Positions 10,985-22,440 of a DNA stretch of 64,000 bases are shown piece after piece (the first letter of the stretch is position 1; each line of letters starts with the position of its first letter). Under the pieces are notes generated by a model that saw nothing but the letters and a program-made list of their open reading frames with translations, was not told the DNA's origin and did not search any database. This DNA is from Salvia splendens (lineage: Eukaryota > Streptophyta > Magnoliopsida > Lamiales > Lamiaceae), in NCBI RefSeq assembly GCF_004379255.2, contig NC_056036.1, positions 42,061,576 through 42,125,575 on the forward strand, in the 5' to 3' direction. A program made the position numbers and the translations under genes.

Positions 10985-11341
10985 AGTTGTTATAGCAGCT
11001 TGAAAATCTCGGCGGTCATTAGTCCACTTTTGTTATTTAGTTTCCTTTATTATAGTAACTTCTTGTTAAGCTAATCACCTATAAATTAGAGAGTCCTCTT
11101 AATGGTTGGGGCATCGAGGAAGATCAGTTTAGAGGGCGATTGATCGCAGGCCTCCTTTGTGAGGATTAGTCTTGTTACTCATTTCCTTTCCATTCATGTT
11201 ATTCAATAAAGCCGAGAGTTGTTTCCAGAATTAATTATTGTTTCATTTGATTATTTTGTCAAACACATTGTGAGTTATCCTTTGGGGCATTTTGTCGAGC
11301 ACTCCTCGTGCTCCTTACTGGCACCAGCCTTTACTCTATCA
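10864..11341 (+). repeat. 3' LTR of the Ty3 element
   Basis: 478 bp, the same as the 5' LTR except for one extra T (GAAGTTGTTATAG against GAAGTTGTATAG). The polyprotein stop codon lies 119-121 bp inside it. Confidence 0.97.
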
Positions 11342-12283
11342 AAATCCAGCGCCCTTTGACCCTTCGATCAGGAGTAGTAAAATTAAAGCATTCAACAAGA
11401 GATGCAATGAAGCACCTGTATGTTACGAATAAAGAGTAGTACCGAGAATGTCGTTGGCCTCTGACCTTTCTTGTTGAAGTCATTCTCAGGGTATCCTAGT
11501 TCAGGGGGGACAACGATCCTGTAACAATTTTCCAAATACTGTGAGATACAAGAGCAGAAAACTCAGCTTAACCGCATCTTGTGCTGCTATTGATACCGAC
11601 TACTGTTACTACGATATTGGAAGGCAGCGGATTGGAGAGAGGTTCATCACCTTCGTATGCCCCCTAGAGCCATGCCTGATACAGCTTCCTCAAACGCCGG
11701 GATGACCTGAAGATATATATTCACAGACCGGCATAAGCATGGGGGAGGCACACCCACTTCTTTACATAGTGAATGATACACCAAAAGGCAATAAACGGGG
11801 AAAATGACAACCTTGTACTTGTAAAATAGCTACACCAACTAAAGTTGGCGTTTGATAACTATGCTATAGCAAGTTAATAACTCTTACTTGGTCTTAACCA
11901 TGCATTTGGTGAACATGTTAGACTTAGTGAACGATATGTGTTATTTCTGGGGAAGCATGCGATGAAACCTATGCTTCAGCCTAAAAAATTAACTTACCAG
12001 TTTGGTGGGTTGCACTAACAGCTTCCGAAGTTGGACATGAAAACACTAAGCTGCCCTCCTATCTTTCTCACTCTCAATTTGCGTAGACATATTGTTGTGG
12101 GTATTCTAGTCCACACAATTTAACTTGGTATTCTTTCTTATTTGCAACAAACATGAGTTAAAGGTAAAGTGTTATTTTAACTAAGCTACTAAATACATCA
12201 ACTAGATACATAACTAGCACAAACCATGACACATATCATGGTCATTATTCTATGTAGCTGATATAAATAGTCTACTAATCGAG

Positions 12284-12417
12284 CTCTAAGAGTATGGTTA
12301 GCTAGTTTTCGTTTCCGCTCTCAGATTGATGCATTAAATCATACATGAGGCTCTAAGAGTATGGTAAGCTAGTTTTCGTTTTTGCTTTCAGATTGATGCA
12401 TTAAATCATATATGAGC
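12284..12417. repeat. Tandem duplication, 67-bp period, in an FKBP intron
   Basis: Two consecutive copies of a unit starting CTCTAAGAGTATGG and ending about CATGAG, with a few mismatches. Simple local duplication in the intron between the GSQE and VIPAF exons. Confidence 0.85.
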
Positions 12418-14320
12418 TTCACTAATCAAGGATATGGGATTGTAGAAGATGTCCCATTAGTCAGCAAGACCGGATATTATACTCTCACTTCATTGGCAGC
12501 TCTATAACTTTTTACATGAGACAAATATGTCTCGGTAACTTTTTAGCTTGGAGTATAAATGTAAATATCAACCTGTGGAAATGATTTTTAATAATGCAGG
12601 ACAACACTTAGAAGAGATATATCCTACCTCTTGTGATCCTAATCTGAACTTGTAGAACTCTTTGTCATCGCCCTGCATGAGAAAAAAAGAATAAAGCACA
12701 AGAAGAAAAGAAGGGCAAAGAATCCAACAAGCAATAATATAAGGTAGCATGAGGGAAATACAACGAACGAGCCACCCTTTGTCTTGTTGCGAGCTTCAAA
12801 TATCCGGCCATAGTATCCAATGGTGAAACCATCCCAATCAACCTACATGCATTAACTGTGAGCTTCATTTCATTTTTTTTTGTTCTGTTATGTAGGTGAA
12901 TTGAAATACAGAGATCTTATAACAAGTTAATTTTTTTGAAGTAAAAAACATTTAGAGGGTTGAGTATATACTTCTACATATCAAACATTTTTCATGATAG
13001 TTCCTTGAAATAGTTACTGTGAAAAACAGACAGAAAATGATGGGCTTACCACGACGATTTCTCCTATCTTTGGAGTGGGCCCAGTACCTTTTCTCAAGTC
13101 CTGCAAAATTATACATGTTTGGAGTAAAAATTAGGAAATGTAACAAATGAATATAAACAAACTCTAAACAGTTGCACGATTCCAGAAAAGTGACCTTATA
13201 CTGGAGACCCGAGTTTGTTTCTTCGTAGTCAGGATACCTCATCTTTGTCTTGCCATAATCCTTTCCACGCAACGCTGGCACTGTATGCTCAAACAGTGAG
13301 CCTACAATTAGTCTTCAAAGCTACTAGGCTGCAAATAATAATAAGATAATTATTCAAAGAACTGAAAAACTCATGCGCTAAAGCACTTGAGATATGGTGA
13401 TTCACTAGCTAATGCCATCTTATCATCTACATTAATTTTCATCAAGTCTAAAGCTATAAAAGCTCTACTCCAATGTCCTCATGCTGTCATGCATATACAT
13501 TCTGAAAAGAGGGTAGGAGTACTAAATTTTTCCAAAACTCCAATAGAAATCATCAAATAAAGCTACAGTCATTGTACACTATGATCGATGAATAAGGTAT
13601 GCAACAGAGACAATTAGTCTGTTTCTTCTTAGATCTCTACACATTGAATTTATATTTGCAAATGATCATATTTATTTCACTTGACAATAGACATTATTCC
13701 CTCTGATTAATAACATTCCACCTCTTTATATAGAAATATAGCTCATCCAACTAATCTAATGTGTATTGGTTTCTCGAAATTTCATCGCATAAGTTACTTC
13801 CTCATTGAACTTCATCACAAAACCACTACGAAAATACATAAATAAACAAATAAATAAAAACAGATGACTGGTATTGGGGGGAAATTAGGGCAAAAAGTAG
13901 AACATAGTGAATTCTAAACGGAGATGAAGCAACGAATTTTACTGTCAGCGAATTCAGATGCGATGGAAGCTTCATCACTGTGAGAACCGAAAGCCGACGC
14001 AGCCAATAATCCAATCGAAGACATCATAAGCTGCCTCCGATCAATCAGATCCGAGCTTCCACTCTCGTCTTCAAGGATTTGCACACAAAACAAAGGACAA
14101 ATTGTCACAAATTGGAATAAAATATATGAGGATAAACTGATGCTCATATTAGAAGAAAAAATGAATGGTGCTTGGACTAACCGAAAGAGCATGAGGAGTC
14201 AGAGAGACTCCGACAAATAATGCGCAGGCTCGAGAGTGGCTGTGGCCGCGGAGTTGCGGCGGAATATTTAGCCGGAAAAAGCCGAGGGAGAGCTCCGACG
14301 GCTGAAATCGAGGTCACCAT

Positions 14321-15051
14321 TTTCATAGAGAAATTTCTAGTGGAGTTGGGAATGCTTCGCGGGAAGATAACGGCCTCATATTTTATAATCACCGATTAAT
14401 TACTCAAATGCCTATTTTGCCCTTTCTTTTGAAATAGTTGGCTCATGCCCACCTATTATTTATTATGTCTCCAATCATGTCTTATTTTGTCATTTTGTTC
14501 GTTTGAACATTTTTATTTTACTAATCCGATATCTAATTGAGTCATTTCAGTATAAAAATATACTCTACTAACTTCTTTCCAAAAATCATGTTTCTTTACA
14601 ATTCATAAATAACATAATCCGAAACCATATGTTTCATGGTATGTTTTTATTGAGTAGGACCAATTCGAAAATCAAAAAATTTTAAAACATAAGCCAATTC
14701 ATAACAAATTTTAAATTTTCAAATTGAATATTCGAATAGGGTATTTTTATTACCATAGAGCAAGTTTAATTTGAAAGATTATAGTATTTCATAATTAAAT
14801 AGCATATACTTATGTTGGTTTCATGAGATTAAATCTCACAACTTAATCACAATTATGATAATAAGTCATAATCAACCACCTTCAACTAAAATAATCTCAC
14901 AACTTAATTCAAAACCTATGTCTACAATTCTATATACTACTAGGAAATATGAATGCTAATTTTATTTGTTTGGAAATTCTTTAGCGATATTTGTTTGGAA
15001 ATTCTTTAACTTTTGTTAAATTATGATATTGTTTATAAGCTTTAAAACTTA
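14321..15051. other. Spacer between FKBP and transaldolase, left arm
   Basis: The FKBP and transaldolase genes are both on the minus strand here, so this is FKBP promoter DNA plus AT-rich sequence. No ORF of note. It is matched by 62819-63573 in the right arm. Confidence 0.5.
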
Positions 15052-15278
15052 CTCCTTCCGTCCTTCTGTAGTAGAGACATTTCATTTTGAGCACTCGTTT
15101 TGAAAAAATTATAATAAATAGTTAAAGTGAAGAGAAAGTAAAGTAAAAAAGAGAATAATATAGTTAAGAGTCTCCACTATATTATTCTTTCTCTTATTCT
15201 ACATTTTCTCTATTTTAATTATTTATTATCATTTTTTCAAACGAGTGTTGAAAATGAAACGCCTCGAGACGAAGGGAG
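15052..15278. mobile_element. Stowaway-like MITE, 227 bp, left arm
   Basis: Ends CTCCTTCCGTC...GACGAAGGGAG, flanked by TA. Long imperfect inverted repeats include sub-repeats CACTCGTTTTGAAAAAA / TTTTTTCAAACGAGTG, so the whole element can fold back. The same insertion is present at 62592-62818, so it predates the arm duplication. Confidence 0.85.
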
Positions 15279-15483
15279 TACATAATAGTAGTATAAATTA
15301 TTGAACTACTACTACTTACTAAGTTAATCAGATTTTGCAACCAATCAAGATTTCAGAATTAACATAGCTTGTCTGCTTTATGACACAATACTCTGCTTTA
15401 TGACACAATACACCAAAATATGCTTATTGTCTTTACATATACTCTCACCCAATGGCTCTCTTTATTCAAGCAATCAAACGAGC

Positions 15484-18230
15484 TTACATGTTGACTAGCT
15501 TCATCGAATTTGCCTTCTCTTGCATGCTGTCGAGCAAGCTATTGAAGCTCTTCTTGAACGAGTCGACTCCTTCCAGCTCCAGTTGTGACCCGACATAACC
15601 CCAGTCTATTCCCAGCTTCTCAAGAGCGTTGTAAATGCCTTCCGCTTCAGACACATTTGCGTCTATAGTCCTTGCAACAGTCCCATGATCGATGAATGCT
15701 AGGAGCGCTTGATCAGGCATGGTCGAAACCTAGAGATACAAAGGGAAAAAGTCAAGGTCAAGAAGAAGATAAAGCAATTGCCCGGGACCACTAAATAGAG
15801 GATAAGATGGCTTACTGTATCGGGTCCGACAAGAGGAGCCACATATAGAGTGTCTGGATAAGCTGGATTCTTCACGCTCGTTGAGGCCCATAGAAGTCTT
15901 TGCTTCTTGGCTCCTTTCTTCACCAGCGCCTCCCATCTAGGCCCTGAGAATTTCTTCTGGTACAGCTGGAAAGCCAGAGCTGCCTGAGCATTTGCAGCCT
16001 GTTGAGGAAAATAAGATTACGATCAAGACTAATTCTAGCCTGAATTTCTCGTCTATATATCTGAACTACCTTCCCCCGGAGATCAAGTGCTTCCGGTGTC
16101 CCAATCTTCTCAAGCAACTTGTCAACAAGGGAGTCCACTCGACTAACAAAGAAAGAAGCGACACTTGTGACTCGAGAGAGGTCGTTGAGCCCACTCGCTT
16201 CAAGGCCATCGAGGTAAGCATCAATAACTGCTTCATATCTAGCAAGAGAGAAAATAAGCTGCACATATCCAAAAGATCATTATCAGTATCGACAGTTCAA
16301 ATATGAAATTGGAAGTTTACTTTGAAAAGATTCCTGAAATATCTTGCTAGACATGGCAAGATATTGAGTTGATCACATATTACTAGCAAAATACATGTCA
16401 TTGTTAATAAGGTGTATTACGTAATTAAGTGAAATCGAATACATGACTGCACAATTACGCCCAAAATATTACCAATTCAGTATCATTAGTCCCTTGAAAG
16501 TGTGTAATAATAATTAACTCACCGTAACATTAACGCTTATTCCATTTGCAATAACTTCCTTAATTGAAGGAATGCATGGAGCTGTAGCAGGAATCTTTAT
16601 GTAGACATTCCGACGGTTAACCTTCTTATGAAGCAGTTTTGCAGCCTGTATTGTAGTTTCAGTATCATCGGCAAGTAGGGGTGAAACTTCAACAGAGACA
16701 TATCCATCTCCACCATCTGAATCATCATAGATCGACTCAAAAAGCTTGCATGCATCTTGGATATCTTTTACGACAAGCTCCCAGTAAGACATTTTAATGT
16801 CTACTCCAGATTGTACTAGTTGCCTGTAGTTATAATGGAATATTAACTAAAATTGCCAGGGAATCAAGATGAAAACTTTAAAGGGCCAAACAACAAAGAA
16901 CGAATATTTTTTGAATTAAAATAAAAATTACAGGATTAGGTGAAGGGGCAGAGCATAACAAGGATACACCATAACCAACTGTCACAGGTAATGTCACTAC
17001 CTAAATAATCATTTAATTCAGATACTCCCTTCAGCAACCTAAAATAGAATCTGATCTTAAACTTGATCATATAAAACTCAGATAAACTCAATTTCCTCAA
17101 TTCGTATCTTGGCCATTAATATCAAGTAGAGAAGAAATAAGATTATTCGAGGATCAGCTACAACAATAGAATCAAGACATTCGAAGAAACTCTAGAACAT
17201 TCACAAGATCAATATTTGTTATGCACTTGATCAATATTCAATATTCACAAGATCAATATTTGTTATGCACTTGATCAATATTCAATATTCACAAGATCAA
17301 TATTTGTAACCAAATCCAATAATATCTTACTTGAACTGATCATTGTATGCACTTGATGTCGAAATTGCTTTCTGAAATATCTGCAATTAGCCGCACTAGA
17401 TGATTAATAGAAGACAAAAGGAAAAAGGGATTGTTTGTAATAGTAACATAACATAGTATACACATATGTATAGATCATATCATAAGAGAATTTAACAAAT
17501 TCATATCCCTTACCGCTGGATTGCTGGTTACACCTCAAACTCCACTCTCGATCAACGGGATAAGATCAGTAACCGGACGGCATAGATTATCGTACCACGG
17601 GCTCTGCCCTTCCTTCTCGTAAAGATCATGGAGCGTGGTTCTCTTCACACTACTCCCATTTCCATCAACTTTAGAGCATCTCACACTACCCAATTAAAAA
17701 AATCAACCAAAGTCATAAATTATAGATCAATCGAGTCGTAGCTTCGAGTCCCATCATCCCTAAATTTCTAAAAACGAATTAAAGAGCTATAAACGAATTA
17801 ATCCCTCCAAGGCATCATGTTAGATAAATTTACCGAAATATCACTTATATAATACGAAATCCACAAAATCAACAACGGGAATCAGCTCAGTTCTTTCATC
17901 TCATCGAAACAAATATCAAAAAAGGCAGATCATTACGAAGACAAAACAAAAAAAAAAGAAAAAAGAAAAAATTCCCACTCAACACCAACACGAGAGGGGG
18001 AGGGGAAAATCTGAAGATGAATAGAATGCTAACATCAATGAACCGGCGATTCTTTGGCCAGCACGAACACTGAGCTTGGATGATGAAATGGATTTCTCGA
18101 AAATGGCGATCCTTTTACGAGGATAAGCAAAGCACATAGGCTGATTCTGCTGCTGCTGCGATGATCTGGTGAAGCTAGTTGCAGAACTGGCAAAAGCAGC
18201 TGAGGCGGAGAGCTTGGAAATGGAAGCCAT
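15484..18230 (-). pseudogene. TAL: Plastid transaldolase gene with an in-frame TGA (left copy)
   Basis: Transaldolase moves a dihydroxyacetone unit between sugar phosphates in the pentose phosphate pathway. The Ser-rich transit peptide MASISKLSASAAFASS starts at 18230. Later exons read [116 protein letters not shown] and a C-terminus ending SMKLVNM. Exon borders mirror those of the right copy. All exons are open except for TGA (complement at 17535-17537) where the family has Arg in GVRGVTSNPA. If translated it truncates the protein at about codon 131 of 460, before the catalytic Lys in YIKIPAT. The stop is shared with the right copy. One nonsense change (CGA to TGA) is the simplest explanation; read-through cannot be excluded. 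Confidence 0.85.
17206..17310. repeat. Short tandem repeat in a transaldolase intron
   Basis: About two and a half copies of a unit of about 54 bp containing CACAAGATCAATATTTG and TATGCACTTGATCAATATTC. It is present in the right arm too (60545-60670), so it is older than the duplication. Confidence 0.8.
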
Positions 18231-19915
18231 GGCAGATTGGAAATGAAGGTGGAAGAGAAGAGTCGTCTAATTTTGGGGATTAGGGCTTAAATTAATTAAA
18301 AGGGATCAATTTTGTGCTGACCTGTCTTTACAAGCTATGTAAAAGCCAGTAAGTGAAGGGCAAATTTGGTAGGTCACCATGATTGTTTGGTGAGAGTGGT
18401 GGTAGGTCGTTTATAGGACTTTGCTATCTAATTCAATTGTTAAATTCAGTCTTTGGAGCAAACGTCGACCTTACGTGGCATCGACTCTATCTTAGTTATT
18501 TAGGGGTCGGCTTTACTTTTGTTTTTCGTCCGTTTTTTAATTACAGCAAGCAATAGTCGTTGCATCATATCTGCCTTTCAATATTATCGACCATAATTGC
18601 CCCATCTTGGATTGATTAGAATTTTTAAAAATACTAAAGGAATGTGAGTGGAATAATTAATAAAATGTTTATATATTGATTTTATAATAAAATTTGAATA
18701 AAACATGTTAGGGGATGCGAGTACACTATAAGGATGAAATGAGACATATAATGACATATGTCTCGAATAATTGAAGTAGTGAAATATAATTCAAGACAAT
18801 GTTTATTAGTAGTATTAGATTTTTTGTGTCGTCACATATGCGTGTTAAAGACATGTCGAGTATGAATTAGAAAATAAGATAAAGATGAGATGATGTTGTA
18901 AAAATACTAGTCGTTATTGGTGTGTAGGGATTGAGATTGACTTCGAAGATTTTAGCAGAGCATGTGTTAGAATTTCAGGAATATTGATGAGATCACGTCG
19001 CTATCCAATATTGGCGGCTGTAGTGTAAATTCAGCAAAGAGCTATTTTTTAATGCAGGTTATATAAAAAATTGAATAGATGTCATGTGATCATGTGACAT
19101 GGTGTTTGAATTAAATGTTTTAGATATGAAGATTGACCAGGACAATATATCCCATGCCTAAATATACTTGAGTGACTCATGAAGGAAACTTTATTGCGTG
19201 AATCATGTTTGTACACACACTGCAATATAAATTTTCCAGATCATATGACATTAGTAAACTTATTGATAATCTATAATATAATCAGATTGGAAACTGGATG
19301 TATAAATCTAGCCTCAATAATTATTATGTCTAGTAGTAGTATATACTTGTCTAGGGCAAAATATAGTAAACAAAGTACCGTTTTCTTTTCAATTAAAAAA
19401 ATTGAGTTTACTTTTGAAATAATATAAAGAAATATTCTCTTCATCCAAAAATAATTCTTATTTGTTGACGACAAGGATTTTAATTTAATGCGGAATCGAT
19501 AAAGTATGAGAGAAAAAGTGAACAAATAGGTTAGAGAAAGAATAAAACTATAGAAATGAGACTAATTCATTATGATAGACAGCCCAAAATGAAAAATGTG
19601 AATATTTTTGTGGACGGGAGATATTTATTTTTACCGTAATCTTGAAACACGGCTTCATGCAAAGATAGTGCATGAAAAGTGGAAAGGCGGGCTTCATTCA
19701 AGAATCTTACCATATTCTCTAAAGTGGCAATATCAGCATCGAATCACTACCATCATCCTCTTCAAGCTTTTCATACCTCAACTCATACACAAAAATTAGC
19801 AATTTCTACAGCAATCTTGCACCAGAAACAAAAAATAGGAACTTGACAGCTTCTACAATATTCAAGTTTCACCATTACTTTCTGGGCGAGCAAGAAACTA
19901 TAGTCGATCGCGTCT
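18231..19915. other. Spacer between transaldolase and IRX10, left arm
   Basis: AT-rich, no gene. It includes the transaldolase promoter side and the IRX10 3' flank. It contains the empty sites for both right-arm-specific insertions: near 18320 (AGCACAAAA) and near 19045 (single TA). Confidence 0.6.
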
Positions 19916-22066
19916 TCACCAAGGCTTGAGGTCGCCAACAGCTCCTGCAGTCCAGTTCAAAACCTTCTCCCCGGGTTTCAAGTATATTCTCTTGTCATGA
20001 GGCAGTTTACGAGCCAGCCCGTTAAAAATTTGATGGAAAGCATCTCCTGATTGTGCTGGCTGGGGAACAACATCGCCCGCTTCATAGAAGGATTGGTGAG
20101 TAGCCTCTGCTTCCTTAGAATCACATCAGCCGGGATGGATGTGAGGATTGTGTCTAAGTAGGGAACGTCCTACTCTGCCACGAATACACCTATTTCCTCC
20201 CATGGAATAGCATCTGCAAACGGCAGCACAATGTTGTCTGCTATGATCACCGGAATGCAACCAAAGATCACAGCTTCCACAAGTCTGGGGCTCCAGCCCA
20301 ACCCAGAGGGCATAAACAGAATATGCCACACTGCATGTCTTCATAGTATGTGGTTGGGTGATCCGTGGAGATGTCGAACAGTGGGTTGTTCTTGAAGTTC
20401 TCACATATGGAGGCCCGGGCACCTCTGTTCGTAGATCAAGAACATATGACATCAGCTTTTAATGTGTTACAATGAATGCCATTGCGGATTCTGAAACAGT
20501 GTGTTGAAGATACTCAAACACTATGTTGAAGCATACCTCGCGTAGTAACCACCTTCAGGGTCGTTATCTACATCATAGAACAGACCACGGAAGTAGACGA
20601 AGATGGATCTTGGTGTGTCTGGGGGAATCAAGTGGGACATAATTTTCTCTGGAGGCGCATATGGAGGTATTGTTATTGAACCATCATTTAAGCAGACATG
20701 GTTTCTCTGTCCAAAAGTTTGAACCAAGGTAGAACGTTGAAACAACGGAAGGATCCCTCTTTTTATAGACCTCTCTTCCTACAATTAGACAAACCATTGG
20801 AATATCATCATGTAGTGCCTTCAGTAAGCAAGGATCTATCGAAGATTCAAAATTGTAATGTTGTAAAGACTGCACATGTACTGTCTACTTTTATGTGTTC
20901 ACTCACTAAATAGCCTTTCCGAAAAAATGTAAAACATTTATTGGATATAATCAACTAATGCAAAATGAAATTTTTAGCTGGTTCTCAGTCAAGAGTCCAA
21001 TACTAGAAATGAAGAGCTTACTTGATAATGAAAGCAGGCGCCAAAATCATGGGGAACGAGAAAGAAATGGTCAGCTCCTTCCGTTCTATTCCAGTAAGGC
21101 CATCTAGCGGAGATGTACTGTACCGCGCTCCTCGTCATTCTTGGAGCTTTGTAAGGCAGAGGCAATCCATCAGGCGCGAGGTCACAAGTCGCGTAAACAG
21201 GCGTGTAGTACCAATCTGCTTCATCGGGATTCAGAGTTCGAACAGCGCTGGTTAAAAGAAACTGGTGCATATATATCTCAGCAGCAAACATGTGTGCAAG
21301 ACAACGCGGATCTTTCTGCAGGATCTTCTTGTTGTATTTGCTTGTATACATAAACTTTCAATTTTCCCACAGGATTATCATCAAGAACATCACCAGCACT
21401 TCCTACATATATACACACACATAATGACAAGATCACCAAACATGAATTATAAGTTTAAAGATAATTTCCTTCGATATTTTCCAGAAACTTAATTTTCCCC
21501 CCCCCCCCCCCCCGAATTACCTGATTGTATAGAGAAGTTACTTTTTTGGATCAACTCACACACAATCTCACAACAAACAGTAACATTTCATCCACATTGT
21601 AAAAGTAATTTTATGGATTGGGGAGTGAACACTTGATTATATCAATTGAATAATACTAGAAAATGAATTAAAATGATAAAATAGCATACATAGTTTTAAA
21701 GCCTTTGATATTTCCCGAAACCCTAAATCCCCCCCCCCAAAATTACTGATTGTATAGAGAATTACATATATTTCCTTACGCAGCAAACAGTAGCATTTTG
21801 TGATTTACCCAAACCCTAATTTCCCCCCAAATTACCTCATTGTATATAGAAACAATACATTTCTTCCGATTAACTCACAAAAATCACCACATCACACAAC
21901 AAACATTAGCATTTGGCTTTTGAAAATGATCGCGCATCACCAAACTTATACAAGCTCAGCATTACCTGAAATTCTCTCCGTACGAGTTCGCGGCGGTCAA
22001 TCCCCTCGACGCCGGCAGTGGCCGTGAACAGGGCGAGAAGCAGCAAACCCCACGTGGAAAATCCAT
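19916..22066 (-). pseudogene. IRX10: IRX10/IRX10L-type GT47 xylosyltransferase pseudogene (left copy)
   Basis: Family role: beta-1,4-xylosyltransferase extending the xylan backbone in the Golgi. Four exons mirror the right copy. Recognised blocks: SKYNKKILQKDPRC, MFAAEIYMHQFLLTSAVRT, ISARWPYWNRTEGADHFF, PHDFGACFHYQ, LVQTFGQRNHVC, RSIFVYFRGLFYDVDNDPEG, AIPWEEIGVFVAE, PHDKRIYLKPGE. Lesions shared with the right copy: a 4-nt deletion in the codons for GWAPWSPRL (at 20294/20295) and TAG replacing Glu (20170-20172). Lesions private to this copy: two 1-nt deletions in exon 1 (in ATGGATTTT and CCGCGAACTC) and an 8-nt deletion in exon 2 near 21341. It cannot encode a full-length enzyme. The start codon is the complement of 22064-22066, followed by a hydrophobic signal-anchor. 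Confidence 0.9.
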
Positions 22067-22440
22067 ATCTGGGTCAGCTCACATCTTCAGGTGAAAAAGA
22101 GATTAATATAGTGTTATCAAGGGAGCAGGCATTTTATGCAGTGAGAAGTGCTAGAATGTAGGTGAAGAATTACCTTCTTCGGTATCTTTGCTTTTCTTGC
22201 CATTTAGACAGCACCAAGGAGGAAAAAAATACTCCGAGTTTTTATGCAAATACTGTCCATTTTTGTAATCTGATTCGGATTGTTGCTTGCTGTGCTTCAA
22301 TGGCGATTGATAGCTGCATTTGCTAGTTAAGCAGAGAGAGAGAGAGAGAGAGAGTGTGTGCGTGTAAGCCTGACCAGACGCCCTGTTGCTGCTGTATCTG
22401 TCGTCGTGTCTAAAACACTACACTTTCACTTCAACACATC
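22067..22440. other. IRX10 5' flank, microsatellite and palindrome junction
   Basis: 22067-22332 matches the right arm (54983-55247). 22333-22365 is (GA)n followed by GTGTGTGCGTGT. From 22366 the similarity to the right arm stops. 22366 to about 22420 is short sequence of unknown origin before the copia fragment. Confidence 0.75.

Larger units (their letters stand above)
5865..11341 (+). mobile_element. Complete Ty3/gypsy chromovirus, 5.48 kb, with 5-bp TSD
   Basis: The element has two LTRs (5865-6341 and 10864-11341), both TG...CA. It is flanked by the 5-bp target duplication AAATC (5860-5864 and 11342-11346). The single internal ORF has gag, protease, RT, RNase H, integrase and chromodomain in Ty3 order, so it belongs to the chromovirus branch (Tekay/Reina-like; clade not resolved by eye). 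The LTRs differ by one base by eye, a T insertion near 10992, so insertion was very recent. A purine-rich tract (GGACGGGGCAG) precedes the 3' LTR. The sequence right after the 5' LTR (ATTTGGTGCGGTGATCGATGG) is the presumed primer-binding site; it is not the usual initiator-Met type. It lies inside the FKBP last exon. Confidence 0.97.
5778..14320 (-). pseudogene. FKBP19: Thylakoid-lumen FKBP-type peptidyl-prolyl isomerase gene interrupted by a Ty3 element (left copy)
   Basis: Predicted cis-trans prolyl isomerase or chaperone of the thylakoid lumen. The protein starts MVTSISAVGALPRLF (Ser/Ala/Pro-rich transit peptide). A twin-arginine segment follows (DRRQLMMSSIGLLAASAFG), suggesting Tat import. 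The FKBP domain includes DWDGFTIGYYGRIFEARNKT, FYKFRLGSQE, VIPAFEEAVSGMALGGIRR and IVVPPELGYPENDF. Exons: 14182-14320, 13943-14068, 13195-13280, 13050-13100, 12765-12842, 12628-12672, 11651-11706, 11443-11518, then the last exon split into 11342-11361 and 5778-5859. Without the insert the exons add up to 253 codons including stop, as expected for FKBP19, my closest match from memory; FKBP18 or another lumenal FKBP is possible. The Ty3 element splits the last exon after about codon 225, antisense to the gene, removing the terminal strand LLFDIELLKIIP. Probably null or truncated. Confidence 0.85.
13894..22365. repeat. Left arm of a large inverted duplication
   Basis: The reverse complement matches 54930-64000 through FKBP exons 1-2, transaldolase, IRX10 and the DNA between them. 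Anchors (left/right): 22066/55248, 19916/57393, 18230/59644, 15484/62386, 14320/63574 and 13894/64000. Differences are scattered substitutions, small indels and two right-arm insertions. The outer limit is unknown because the right copy ends with the window. The inner limit is a (GA)n(GT)n microsatellite. Confidence 0.95.

Noticed and set aside
20126..20452. 108-aa Ser/Cys/His-rich ORF, mirrored at 56856-57182
   Set aside because: Wrong-frame reading over the frameshifted IRX10 exon 4.
21496..21514. Poly-C run in the left IRX10 intron
   Set aside because: A homopolymer that is shorter in the right arm (55801-55807); length may be slippage or base-calling noise.
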